Part shown: positions 49,915 through 58,630 of the stretch, piece by piece
Numbering within the stretch: position 1 is the first letter of the stretch
How the letters are laid out: each line of letters starts with the position of its first letter
DNA from: Nonomuraea jabiensis
GTDB lineage: Bacteria; Actinomycetota; Actinomycetes; Streptosporangiales; Streptosporangiaceae
Length of the DNA stretch: 64,000 nt
Assembly (NCBI RefSeq): GCF_014204795.1
Contig: NZ_JACHMB010000001.1
Coordinates: 558,001-622,000, forward strand
Direction: 5' to 3'
Translations under genes and position numbers: made by a program
The notes under the pieces: generated by a model
Told to the model about the DNA's origin: nothing
The model's database searches: none
The model's input: only the letters and a program-made list of their open reading frames with translations

Positions 49915-51301
49915 CCATCGTGCGGTTGAGCCGCCCGTACACGGCCGCGAAGAGCGCGGCCGTGGCCCCGGCCAGGGCTGCCGTCCCGAAGACCCACTGG
50001 TAGCCGCCCACGCCCGGCTGGGCGGCCAGGATGGCGGCGATGGCCGCGCCTGCCGTGCTGCCGCCCACGATGCGTACGAGCGCGTTCACGCCTGCCGCGA
50101 GGGCCGTCTTGCCCGGGTCCACGTGCTCCACGGCCATGGTGCCCAGCGCCGCGTAGCCGACGCCGAGGCCGATGCCCATCAGCGAGGTCGCCACGTACAG
50201 GTGGGCCGGGCTGCTGTGCGCGACCACCAGCCACAGCCCCGCCAGCCCCGTGATCGCCGAGCCCGCCGCCACCATGGACGAGGCCCGGAAGCGGCGCATG
50301 ATGCGGCCCGCGAACAGCGAGATGACCAGCATGAAGATCGTGCTCGGCAGCAGGAAGAAGCCCACCTGGAGGGTGGAGGCGCCGAAGCCGTAACCGGTCA
50401 CCGCCGGCACCTGGGCGAAGCTGGACGTGCCCGTCATGAGGGTGAAGAACGAGAACCCGAGCAGCATCGAGGCCACCGTGGCGCCGACCGTGCCCCGGTG
50501 GACCAGCATCGCCATCTCCACCAGCGGCTCGGCCACCCGGCGCTCGACCACGACCCAGACCGCCGCCAGCGCCGCCGCGGCGGCGAACAGGCCGAGCACG
50601 CCCGGCGAGGTCCAGCCCCACGAGCCGCCCTCGCTGATGCCCAGCAGGAGCGCCACCAGCCAGGCGGTCATCAGCGCCGCGCCGGCCAGGTCGGGACGGC
50701 CCTTGGGGCCCGCCGGGGCGCTGTCCTTCACGAGCAAAGCCACGATCACGACGGCCACCAGCGAGATGCCGGCCGTGATCCAGAAGACCAGGTGGAAGTC
50801 ACCGGACGCGAGCCCGGCCAGGATCATCCCGCCGCCGCTCCCGAACCCCATCGTCGCGCTGATCACCCCTATGCCGGTCGCCAGTTGCTCCCTGGGCAGC
50901 ACGTCGCGCGCCACCCCGATCGACAACGGCACCAGCGCGGCCACGGCTCCCTGGAGCACCCTCGCCACCATCAACCAGGTCAGCGAGGGCGCCAGCGCGG
51001 CCATGACCGAGCCGGCCACCAGGAGGCCCAGGGCGCCGAGGATCATGGGGCGCCTGCCGTACATGTCGCCGAAGCGGGACAACAGCGGCGTGGCCACCGC
51101 CGCGACCAGGAGGCTCAGCGTGAGCGTCCAGGTCACGGAGGACAGCGGGGCGTGCAGCTCCCGCTGCAGCACGGGAAGCAACGGGACCACGGCGGTGTTC
51201 TGCAGTGCGGCGATGGAGGCCGCGAAAGCCAGCGCGACCACCCCGGGCCACGGGCTCCTGGTGGACGTCGTACGTGCCGCGGACGCGACGACTGTCGCCA
51301 T
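49892..51301 (-). CDS. MFS drug efflux transporter (DHA2, 14-helix type)
   Basis: A 469-residue permease with 13-14 hydrophobic segments. Motif A is seen as SRFGDMYGRRPMILGALGLL between helices 2 and 3, motif C-like GIGVISATMGFGSGGGMILA in helix 5, and a later half with STIFMLVISLFAGRIM. It should export hydrophobic drugs with proton entry. ATG 51301 is divergent from a MarR gene, 76 bases away, the standard arrangement for MarR-controlled efflux pumps. Confidence 0.93.
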   Translation of the reverse strand: MATVVASAARTTSTRSPWPGVVALAFAASIAALQNTAVVPLLPVLQRELHAPLSSVTWTLTLSLLVAAVATPLLSRFGDMYGRRPMILGALGLLVAGSVMAALAPSLTWLMVARVLQGAVAALVPLSIGVARDVLPREQLATGIGVISATMGFGSGGGMILAGLASGDFHLVFWITAGISLVAVVIVALLVKDSAPAGPKGRPDLAGAALMTAWLVALLLGISEGGSWGWTSPGVLGLFAAAAALAAVWVVVERRVAEPLVEMAMLVHRGTVGATVASMLLGFSFFTLMTGTSSFAQVPAVTGYGFGASTLQVGFFLLPSTIFMLVISLFAGRIMRRFRASSMVAAGSAITGLAGLWLVVAHSSPAHLYVATSLMGIGLGVGYAALGTMAVEHVDPGKTALAAGVNALVRIVGGSTAGAAIAAILAAQPGVGGYQWVFGTAALAGATAALFAAVYGRLNRTMVTAPSGR

Positions 51302-51310
51302 GTCGGCTCC

Positions 51311-51368
51311 TTTAGATAACTTGGGTAAGTAACCAGGAAAAGATAATACATACGTAAGTTAGGTAAGC
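51311..51368. promoter_or_regulatory. AT-rich divergent promoter with MarR-type operator elements
   Basis: ACTTGGGTAAGT (51319-51330) is a palindrome with ACTT/AAGT arms, and GTAAGTTAGGTAAG (51354-51367) repeats GTAAG directly. Both lie in the 76-bp AT-rich gap between the MFS and MarR genes, the expected target of the MarR protein. Confidence 0.55.
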
Positions 51369-51377
51369 AAATCGGTT

Positions 51378-51839
51378 ATGGACGAAGATCTCAACAGGAC
51401 GGTGTCGGCGTTCCGCTCAGTGGTGGACGCGCTGAACCGCGCCAAGACGCACGAGCGCCTGACCGAGGCCGCCGGCGTCCGGCTCGACCGGCCCGACGTG
51501 AAGATCCTCGTCCACCTGCTGGACGCGCCGGAGCCGCGCAGGATCGGCGCGATCGCCGAGGCACTGCAGGTGGAGAGCCCTCACGTGACGAGGCACGTCG
51601 CCTCGCTGGAGCAGCGCAAGCTGGTCGAGCGGGTACGCGACCCCGACGACGGCCGGGCCTGGCGCATCGCGCTGACCGAGCAGGGGGTCGAGGTGGCGGG
51701 CAAGTGCCGCCGGGTGACCCTGGAGTTGTTCGAGGGCGCGCTCGCGGACTGGCCGGCGCAGGACCGGGCGGAGCTGTCCAGGCTGATGGACAAGCTCTCG
51801 GGCGACCTCTGCGCCCACCTCAAGAGCCTCGTCAGCTGA
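51378..51839 (+). CDS. MarR-family transcriptional regulator
   Basis: A 153-residue winged-helix regulator. The HTH region has LDAPEPRRIGAIAEALQVES followed by PHVTRHVASLEQRKLVERV (recognition helix), and the wing is RDPDDGRAWRIALTEQG. Dimer helices lie at both ends. It is expected to repress the divergent efflux gene and itself until a ligand binds. Its stop shares the palindrome TCAGCTGA with the convergent ABC gene stop. Confidence 0.93.
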   Translation: MDEDLNRTVSAFRSVVDALNRAKTHERLTEAAGVRLDRPDVKILVHLLDAPEPRRIGAIAEALQVESPHVTRHVASLEQRKLVERVRDPDDGRAWRIALTEQGVEVAGKCRRVTLELFEGALADWPAQDRAELSRLMDKLSGDLCAHLKSLVS

Positions 51840-52704
51840 GCAGCACGTCCTCGGCGCGGTGGCAGGCGACCCGGCGGCCGCCCAGGTCCCTGAGCACGGG
51901 CGGCCGCTCGCACTCCGGCGCGGCCAGCGGGCAGCGCAGCCGGAACGGGCATCCGGTCCGGGCGGGCACGGCCTCCGTCCTGCCCTTGGCCTCGGGCGGG
52001 GCGCCGCCCAGCTTCGGCACGGCGTCGCGCAGGGCCCGCGTGTAGGGGTGGGCCGGCTTCGCGAGCAGGTCGGTCGTCGGCCCGGACTCCACGACGCGGC
52101 CCGCGAAGAGCACGTGCGCGGTGCGGCACAGCCGGCCCACGACGGCGAGGTTGTGGGTGATGAGCAGGCGCTCGGTGTCGAGGGAGGCCAGCAGGTCGAG
52201 GATCCTGGCCTGAACGGTGACGTCGAGGGCGCTGGTGGGCTCGTCCAGGATGAGCAGGCGGGGATCCACCGCCAGGGCTCTGGCGATCACCACGCGCTGG
52301 CGCTGGCCGCCGGAGAGCTGGTGGGGGCGGCGGGTGGCCAGGTCGGGGTCCAGGCCGACCTGTTCGAGGAGGTCCTTGACCCGGCCCCGGGCGCCGCGCG
52401 GCAGGGCCTCGGCGACGGAGGTGCCGATGCGCATCCTGGGGTCGAGGGCCTCGGCCTGGAACACGGGCTGGACGTCTTTGCGGAACTTCCGCATGTCCAC
52501 TTTTTTCAGCGTTTGGTCGCCGTACCAGATATTTCCGGACAGGGGGGTGAGGAGGCCCAGGAACGCGCGCGCCAGGGTCGTCTTGCCCGAGCCGCTCTCC
52601 CCGATCAGCCCGACGCCGCCCTCGGTGATGTCCAGGGTCACCTCGTGCACGACCGGGGTGCGGCCGTAGCCGAGCGTCACCCGCTCGGCCCTGAGCATGG
52701 TCAC
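51832..52704 (-). CDS. Oligopeptide ABC transporter ATP-binding protein (DppF/OppF-like)
   Basis: A 290-residue ATPase. Walker A is GLIGESGSGKTTLARAF, the Q-loop is VQPVFQAEALDP, the signature is HQLSGGQRQRVVIARALA and Walker B is LLILDEPTSALD. The C-terminal extension with RTGCPFRLRCPLAAPECERP is the Cys cluster of peptide-transporter ATPases (iron-sulfur type). GTG 52704 is chosen because GGAGG lies 7 bases before it and it overlaps the preceding stop as GTGA; ATG 52698 is the alternative. Last gene of the operon. Confidence 0.93.
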   Translation of the reverse strand: MTMLRAERVTLGYGRTPVVHEVTLDITEGGVGLIGESGSGKTTLARAFLGLLTPLSGNIWYGDQTLKKVDMRKFRKDVQPVFQAEALDPRMRIGTSVAEALPRGARGRVKDLLEQVGLDPDLATRRPHQLSGGQRQRVVIARALAVDPRLLILDEPTSALDVTVQARILDLLASLDTERLLITHNLAVVGRLCRTAHVLFAGRVVESGPTTDLLAKPAHPYTRALRDAVPKLGGAPPEAKGRTEAVPARTGCPFRLRCPLAAPECERPPVLRDLGGRRVACHRAEDVLLS

Positions 52705-53504
52705 GGCAGCGCCTCCAGCAGCTCGCGCGTGTACGGATGGGACGGCTCGGCCAGCACCCGCGCGGCCGGCCCCGACTCCACCACCGCGCCGTCCTTCATG
52801 ACCAGCACCCGGTCGGCGATCGTCGAGACCAGGGCCAGGTCGTGGGAGACGAGCAGGAGCGCCAGTCCCCGCTCCTCCCGCAGCCTGCGCAGGACGCCGA
52901 CCACCTCGGCCTGCACGGTCACGTCCAGCGCGCTCGTGGGCTCGTCGGCGAGGATCACCTCGGCGCCCAGGGCGATGGCCAGCGCGATGGCGAAGCGCTG
53001 GGCCTGGCCGCCGGAGATCTCGTGGGGGTAGCGGCGCAGGATCTCCCGGTCGAGCATGACCGCCTCCACGGCCTCCCCCATGATCTCCTCCAGCCGTCCC
53101 TTCCCAGGTGCGGGTTGCGGAGGGGTGCCGTCCTTCGGGCCGGGGCGTGGGTGCGCGGGCCTGCCGATGCCGTGGAGCTTGAGGGCGCGGCGCATCAGGA
53201 CGCCCAGGCGGGTGGCCGGGCTGAGGGCCGCCTGCGGCGACTGCATCACGAGTGCCACCCTGGCGCCCCGGATCTCGCGGAGCCTGCGCGGCGACGCCGT
53301 GAGCACGTCGACGCCGCACACCCGTACATGACCTGAAATTTCGGCATCTGGGGTGAGGCCCAGCAGCGACATCAGCGTGGTCGACTTGCCCGAGCCGCTC
53401 TCCCCCACGATCGCGACGCACTCGCCCTCGCGCACGTCCAGCTCCGGCACGTCGGCCACGACGCGCCCGCCGTAGCGCACCCGCAGGTCGCGCACCTCGA
53501 TCAT
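52701..53504 (-). CDS. Oligopeptide ABC transporter ATP-binding protein (DppD/OppD-like)
   Basis: A 267-residue ATPase with Walker A AIVGESGSGKSTTLMSLLG, Q-loop ALVMQSPQAALSP, signature HEISGGQAQRFAIALAIA and Walker B VILADEPTSALD. Between the Q-loop and the signature is a Pro/Gly-rich insert of about 20 residues (GRPAHPRPGPKDGTPPQPAP). It is shorter at the C-terminus than the partner ATPase and lacks the Cys cluster. It is coupled by ATGA to the upstream permease gene. The two ATPases should form a heterodimer. Confidence 0.93.
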   Translation of the reverse strand: MIEVRDLRVRYGGRVVADVPELDVREGECVAIVGESGSGKSTTLMSLLGLTPDAEISGHVRVCGVDVLTASPRRLREIRGARVALVMQSPQAALSPATRLGVLMRRALKLHGIGRPAHPRPGPKDGTPPQPAPGKGRLEEIMGEAVEAVMLDREILRRYPHEISGGQAQRFAIALAIALGAEVILADEPTSALDVTVQAEVVGVLRRLREERGLALLLVSHDLALVSTIADRVLVMKDGAVVESGPAARVLAEPSHPYTRELLEALP

Positions 53505-54355
53505 TTGACCGCCCTTCGCGGGTCGAGCGCGTTGCGCAGCCCCTCACCCAGGACGTTGAACGCGAACGCCGTCACCAGGATCGCCAGGCCGGGGAACGTG
53601 ACCACCCACCAGTTCGTGGTGAAGAGCGTCTGCCCCTGCTGCACCATCAGCCCCCACTCCGCCGTCGGCTCCTGCGCGCCCAGCCCCAGGTACGACAGCG
53701 CCGCCGAGGTCAGGATCACGCCGCCCGCGTCGAGCGAGAGCTGGACCAGGACGGGCGTGAGCGAGTTCGGGAGCACGTGCCTGAGGATGATCAGCGGCGC
53801 GGGCACGCCGAGGCACCGGGCGGCGTCCACGTAGCTGCGGGTGGCGATCGAGGCCGCCACGGAGGCCGCCAGCCGGGTGTACCAGGGCCACCACGTCACG
53901 GCGATGGCCAGGATGACCGTGTTCACGCTGGGCTGGAGCACCACGGCCAGGGCCAGGGAGAGCAGCAGCGCGGGGAAGGCCAGGAAGATGTCCGTGATCC
54001 GCATGATCACGTCCCTGATCCAGCCGCCCGCGTACCCGGCGACCACGCCGAGCGTGACCCCGACCACCGCCGACACGGCCAGCACGGCCACGGCGATGAA
54101 CAGGGAGGTGCGGCCGCCGTACAGGACGCGGGTGAGCACGTCCCGGCCGACCTGGTCGGTCCCGAACCAGTGCGCGGCGCTCGGCGGCTGCAGGTTCTCC
54201 AGCGGCTTGACCTCGTCCACCGGGTACGGCGCGAGCCACGGCGCCAGGACCGCCGCCAGGACGACCAGCACGATGAGCACCGCCCCGAACGCGGCGAACC
54301 GGTCGGGGATCCTGGGCAGGAAGTTGCGCCGCAGCGGCGCCTCGACGCTCGTCAT
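53501..54355 (-). CDS. Oligopeptide ABC transporter permease (DppC-like)
   Basis: A 284-residue membrane protein with six hydrophobic helices. An N-terminal helix (AVLIVLVVLAAVLAPWLAPY) is followed by the short periplasmic stretch GTDQVGRDVLTRVLYGGRTS, a hallmark of DppC. The EAA-type loop is VDAARCLGVPAPLIILRHVL. The start ATG lies in the stop of DppB (ATGA), and its own end is coupled to the ATPase. Confidence 0.94.
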   Translation of the reverse strand: MTSVEAPLRRNFLPRIPDRFAAFGAVLIVLVVLAAVLAPWLAPYPVDEVKPLENLQPPSAAHWFGTDQVGRDVLTRVLYGGRTSLFIAVAVLAVSAVVGVTLGVVAGYAGGWIRDVIMRITDIFLAFPALLLSLALAVVLQPSVNTVILAIAVTWWPWYTRLAASVAASIATRSYVDAARCLGVPAPLIILRHVLPNSLTPVLVQLSLDAGGVILTSAALSYLGLGAQEPTAEWGLMVQQGQTLFTTNWWVVTFPGLAILVTAFAFNVLGEGLRNALDPRRAVK

Positions 54356-55368
54356 CGCGCCCTCGCTCGCGGGTCGACGAAGCCCTGGAGGAGGTCCACG
54401 ACCAGGTTGGCCAGCACGTACACCAGGGCCACCAGGAGCGTGACGCCCGCGATGGCCGGGGTGTCCAGCGACTTGATCGACTCGGCGGCGTAGCGGCCCA
54501 GGCCGGGCCAGTTGAAGACCGCCTCGACGAGGAAGCCGTTGACGATCGCGTACGCGAAGACGAGGGCGATCAGCGACAGGACCGGGTTCAGGGCGGGCCG
54601 GAGGGCGAACCTGGTCAGGATGGACGTCTCGCCGAACCCGAGCGCGCGCTCCAGCTTGGAGTGGTCCTGGCCGGACTCCTCGATGAGCGCCGCCCTGGTC
54701 ATCTGGGCGATCACGCCCGTGGGGTAGGCGGCCACGACCAGCGCGGGCAGCACCAGGTGCTGGAGCGTGCTGGTGAAGATGGGCCAGTTGCCGGTGATGA
54801 GGGCGTCGACGATCGTGATGTTCGTCCAGAGGGTGAGGGGGCTGGTGGTGTCGAGGGAGGAGTCGTACTCGCCCGCGATCGGGAACCAGCCGAGGTTGCT
54901 GGCGAAGACCGTCTGGAGGGCCAGGGCCAGCCAGAAGACGGGTACGGAGACCGCCAGCATGCTGCCGACCCGCACCCCCAGATCCGGACATTTCGCCTTA
55001 TAGCGGGCGGCGAGCACTCCGACCGGAATGCCCACGACGACCGCGATGAGCAGGGCCGTGCCGACCAGCTCCAGCGAGGCCGGGAACGCCACGTAGAGGT
55101 CGTCCAGCACCGGTTGCCGGGTCCGCAGGCTGACGCCCCAGTCGCCGGCGAGCAGGTCGCGCACGTAGTTGAGGAGCTGCACGGGGATCGGGTCGTCGAG
55201 CCCGAACTGCCTGCGCGCCGCCGCGAGCTCCTCGGGCGTGGCCTTCGGCCCGGCGAACGCGACCGCCGGATCCCCCGGCACCAGCCGCATCACGACGAAC
55301 GTGAGCACGACCACGCCGGACACGACCAGGAGGGCCTGGCCGAGCCGGCGGGTCAGGTAGCGCGACAT
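54352..55368 (-). CDS. Oligopeptide ABC transporter permease (DppB-like)
   Basis: A 338-residue membrane protein with six hydrophobic helices. It begins MSRYLTRRLGQALLVVSGVV, and shows VMRLVPGDPAVAFAGP with a following ARRQFGLDDPIPVQLLNYV, typical of DppB. The EAA-type loop is ERALGFGETSILTRFALRPA. It is only 2 bases from the binding protein stop. With DppC it should form the peptide-conducting pore. Confidence 0.94.
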   Translation of the reverse strand: MSRYLTRRLGQALLVVSGVVVLTFVVMRLVPGDPAVAFAGPKATPEELAAARRQFGLDDPIPVQLLNYVRDLLAGDWGVSLRTRQPVLDDLYVAFPASLELVGTALLIAVVVGIPVGVLAARYKAKCPDLGVRVGSMLAVSVPVFWLALALQTVFASNLGWFPIAGEYDSSLDTTSPLTLWTNITIVDALITGNWPIFTSTLQHLVLPALVVAAYPTGVIAQMTRAALIEESGQDHSKLERALGFGETSILTRFALRPALNPVLSLIALVFAYAIVNGFLVEAVFNWPGLGRYAAESIKSLDTPAIAGVTLLVALVYVLANLVVDLLQGFVDPRARAR

Positions 55369-55370
55369 CG

Positions 55371-56996
55371 TCAGCTTGCGCGCTTCTTGAGGTCGTAGAA
55401 GAAGACCACGTTCGGATAGGCGGGGTTGTCCACGTACCCCTCGACGTCGGACGTCAGCGCGCGCTGGTAGGTCTGCACGTACGGCACGGCCACCGCCGCC
55501 CGGTCCTGGATGATCTTCTTCTGCAGGTCCTTGTACGCCTGGTCGGCCTTGAGCTGGTCAGTGGCCGTGAGCTGCGGCAGCGCGTCGATCTCCGCGTCGA
55601 TGGCGGAGTCCTTCAGGTACGACAGGTTGAACTGCGGCTTGTCGGCGCTCTTGAACACGTTGACGAACCAGGAGTAGGCGTCCGGATAGTCCGGGTACCA
55701 GTACATGACGAAGATGTCCTGGCCCTGCTTCTTGCCCAGGTCCCACTGCGCGCTCCAGGTCATCGGCTTGGCCTGCAGCGTCACGTTCATGCTCTTCAGC
55801 GCCGAGCTGAGCAGCGTGACCAGCAGCTTCTGGTCGTCGTCGCCCTGCGCGTAGGTCATGGTGAGCTTGAGCTCGGCGTTGTCCGGGCCGTAGCCGGCCT
55901 CGGCGAGCAGCGCCTGCGCCTTGGCGAGGTCCTGCTTGGGCTCCATGTCGTTGGCGTGGCCGAGCAGCCCCTGCGGCACCAGGCCGTTGGCCTTCTGGCC
56001 GGAGCCCTTCAACGCCGCCACCAGGCCGTCGTAGTCGATCGCGTACTGCAGGGCCTGCCGGACCCTGACGTCCTTCGTCGGCCCGCCCGCCGTGTTGAAC
56101 AGCACCAGCAGGTTCTGGAACGACGGCGAGGCGGAGGTCTGCACGTTCGGGGTCGTCCCGGCCTGCTGGAAGAGCTGCGGGTTCAGCCGCTGGACGAAGT
56201 TGACCTCGCCCTTCTGCAGCAGCTGCCAGGCCGTGGTGATCTCGGGGGTGACGCGGTAGGCGACCTTCCTGTACTGCTCGGGCTTCCAGCCGCCCCAGTA
56301 GCCGTCGTACGCCTTCAGCGTGAGCTCGGTCTCCTTGCCCTTCTGCCAGGAGTCGATCGTGTACGGGCCGGTGCCGGCGTCCGACTTGCCGTCCTTGTCC
56401 ACGGCGTTCACGTCGTAGATGTAGGCCGCGTAGCCGGAGGAGGCCACGAGGTCGAGCGGGGTGGCGTACTTGAGCGTGAACTTCAGCGTGGACGCGTCCA
56501 CCGCGTCGATCGTCTTGACCGCGTCCCAGATGTAGGCGGCGCCGCCCTTCTTCTCGATCGTCCGCTCGATGGCCTTCTTGGCGGCCTCGGCGTCGAGCGG
56601 GGCGCCGGAGTGGAACTTGACGCCCTGCCGCAGCTTGAACGTCCACTCCTTGCCGCCGTCCGCCGAGGTCCACTCGGTGGCCAGGCGCGGCTCGGCCTTC
56701 TTCTCCTGGGAGTTGTACCTGGTCAGGCCCTCGTAGATGTTCTGCATGGCGACGATCTCGTTGGAGTACGAGGTCGCGGGGTCCCAGTCGGTGACCACGT
56801 CGAGGTTCGGCACGTACACGAACGTGCTGTCGTTGGCCTGCGCGGCCGGGGAGGCCGCCGGTTGGCTGCTGCCGCTGCTCTCCGCCGGCTTGGGGGTTCC
56901 GCCGGCCCCGCGCACCTGACCGCCCGCGCACGCGGACGCGGTCAAGGCCAGGACACCGGTGACCCCGGCGACGAGCAGACGCTTGTGCCAGCGCAT
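55371..56996 (-). CDS. Peptide-type ABC transporter solute-binding lipoprotein
   Basis: A 541-residue SBP_bac_5 lipoprotein. From ATG 56996 the signal is RLLVAGVTGVLALTASAC (lipobox ASAC); GTG 57023, which overlaps the upstream stop, is an alternative start. A Ser/Pro/Ala-rich linker (about 30-50) precedes FVYVPNLDVVTDWDPATSYS. Other marks are EWTFKLRQGVKFHSGAPLDA and YTIDSWQKGKETELTLKAYD. It should capture peptide-like ligands outside the cell and hand them to the permease. A paralogue lies at 45.9-47.5 kb. Confidence 0.94.
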   Translation of the reverse strand: MRWHKRLLVAGVTGVLALTASACAGGQVRGAGGTPKPAESSGSSQPAASPAAQANDSTFVYVPNLDVVTDWDPATSYSNEIVAMQNIYEGLTRYNSQEKKAEPRLATEWTSADGGKEWTFKLRQGVKFHSGAPLDAEAAKKAIERTIEKKGGAAYIWDAVKTIDAVDASTLKFTLKYATPLDLVASSGYAAYIYDVNAVDKDGKSDAGTGPYTIDSWQKGKETELTLKAYDGYWGGWKPEQYRKVAYRVTPEITTAWQLLQKGEVNFVQRLNPQLFQQAGTTPNVQTSASPSFQNLLVLFNTAGGPTKDVRVRQALQYAIDYDGLVAALKGSGQKANGLVPQGLLGHANDMEPKQDLAKAQALLAEAGYGPDNAELKLTMTYAQGDDDQKLLVTLLSSALKSMNVTLQAKPMTWSAQWDLGKKQGQDIFVMYWYPDYPDAYSWFVNVFKSADKPQFNLSYLKDSAIDAEIDALPQLTATDQLKADQAYKDLQKKIIQDRAAVAVPYVQTYQRALTSDVEGYVDNPAYPNVVFFYDLKKRAS

Positions 56997-57019
56997 GGAG
57001 GGGGGATCCTTTCGGTATG

Positions 57020-58630
57020 TCACCGGGCGAGTGGTCCGGCGGCTTTGACGTGTACCCGCACGGCGGGCTCGGAGAGGTAGCTCAGCGGCACCTCGAGGAG
57101 GTCCACGATCTCTACGCCGGAGGGATCCGCCCCCGCCGCGACGGCTCGCGCCGCCGCCTCCTCCTTGGCCCTTTCGATCGCTTTTGACCGGCTATCTCCC
57201 GCAGGCAAGATCGTATCCACTCTGCCGCTCGCGAGTGCGATGGCGGCGCCCACGGCGTTGGCCACTTCGGCGTGCTCGGGGCGGACGACCCGGCTCGCGC
57301 CGGGGACGGCGTCGGGCAGCAGGAAGGCCCCGCCACCCACCGCGACCAGGGGTCTGTCCGTTTTGCCGAGGGCCATCCGGTCCACGGCGTCGACGACCAT
57401 CCCGTCCGCGATGGCCACCGCTCTTTGCAGGGTGTCTGCCATTCTTTCCGACATGTCACCCGAGCCGCGCGCCCGGACGGCGGCCTCCAGGCGCTCGCGC
57501 CACCCGGCCGCCTCGCCCGGGGTCCGGCCCGCCGCCACGGCCGCGTCGGTCATCGTCACCGTGGAGCCGCCGAACACGAGCGCCTCCTCCACGATCCGGT
57601 AACCCACCGAATCGGGGCCGATGCCCGGGTTGCGGACGACCGTGCCGCCGCCGAGCGCGATGGCCAGGATGTCGGGCATGCGGAAGTTGGTCAGCACCCC
57701 GCCGATCTCGACCGCCGCCGCCGACTCCCTCGGGAAGCCGCCGACCAGCACGCCGAGATCGGTGGAGGTGCCGCCGACGTCCACCACGATCGCGTCCGCC
57801 ACCCCCGACAGGTACGCGGCGCCGCGCAGCGAGTTCGCCGGACCCGAGCCGATCGTCGAGACCGGCAGCCGGGCGGCGTGCTGCAGCGTCATGAGCGTGC
57901 CGTCGTTCTGCGCCAGGTACGGCTTCGCGCCCAGGCCCCGTTCGGCCAGCGCGGTGACCAGGGCCTCGGTCACGTGGGCGGCGACGCCGTACAGGGCGGC
58001 GTTGAGCACGGTGGCGTTCTCCCGCTCCAGCAGCCCGAGCGAGCCGATCTCGTGGCTCACCGAGACCGGCAGGCCGTACTCGGCCTTGACCAGCTCCTCG
58101 ACGGCGCGCTCGTGATCGCCGCTGGCCGGGCTGAACACGCTGGTGACCGCCACCGCGTCGGCCTCCAGGCCGTCCAGGAAGCGGCGCACGGCGTCGAGCC
58201 CCGGCGGGCCGATCTCGCGGCCGTCCACGTAGTGGCCGCCGGGCACGATGGCCTCCCCCGCCGACACGGCCGCGCGCAGGTCGCCGGGCCAGCCGGACAG
58301 CGGCGGGACGGAGGTGGTGGCGGGCGCGCCGAGCCGCAGCACGGCGACGCGGCCGAGGTTGCGCCGCTCCAGGATGGCGTTGGTCGCGTGCGTGGTGCCG
58401 AGCATGACCCGGCCGATCCGCGCCTGGCCCTCGCCGAGCTCGCCGAGCGCCCTGAGCTTGCTGAGCTCCCTGAGCTCGCTGAGGACCGCGTCCAGGGCGG
58501 CCCGCAGCCCCTCCGTCACGTCGGGCGTGGTCGGCCGCTTGGCCTTGGCGATCACCCGGCCGTCCGCGTCGAGCACCACCGCGTCCGTGTTCGTGCCACC
58601 GACGTCGATCCCCACCCGCAGGTCAGCCAT
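57020..58630 (-). CDS. Hydantoinase A / oxoprolinase-family ATPase (HyuA-type)
   Basis: A 536-residue actin-fold enzyme with the phosphate loop LRVGIDVGGTNTDAVVLD, the stretch RVMLGTTHATNAILERRN and a second phosphate loop ADAIVVDVGGTSTDLGVLVG. Family members use ATP to open hydantoin or 5-oxoproline rings. The usual partner HyuB is absent; the neighbour is a DUF917 protein, a common replacement pairing. It is shorter than oxoprolinases because the C-terminal HyuB-like part is missing. The start is coupled to DUF917 by an 8-base overlap. By operon context the imported substrate is probably a cyclic amide. Confidence 0.92.
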   Translation of the reverse strand: MADLRVGIDVGGTNTDAVVLDADGRVIAKAKRPTTPDVTEGLRAALDAVLSELRELSKLRALGELGEGQARIGRVMLGTTHATNAILERRNLGRVAVLRLGAPATTSVPPLSGWPGDLRAAVSAGEAIVPGGHYVDGREIGPPGLDAVRRFLDGLEADAVAVTSVFSPASGDHERAVEELVKAEYGLPVSVSHEIGSLGLLERENATVLNAALYGVAAHVTEALVTALAERGLGAKPYLAQNDGTLMTLQHAARLPVSTIGSGPANSLRGAAYLSGVADAIVVDVGGTSTDLGVLVGGFPRESAAAVEIGGVLTNFRMPDILAIALGGGTVVRNPGIGPDSVGYRIVEEALVFGGSTVTMTDAAVAAGRTPGEAAGWRERLEAAVRARGSGDMSERMADTLQRAVAIADGMVVDAVDRMALGKTDRPLVAVGGGAFLLPDAVPGASRVVRPEHAEVANAVGAAIALASGRVDTILPAGDSRSKAIERAKEEAAARAVAAGADPSGVEIVDLLEVPLSYLSEPAVRVHVKAAGPLAR

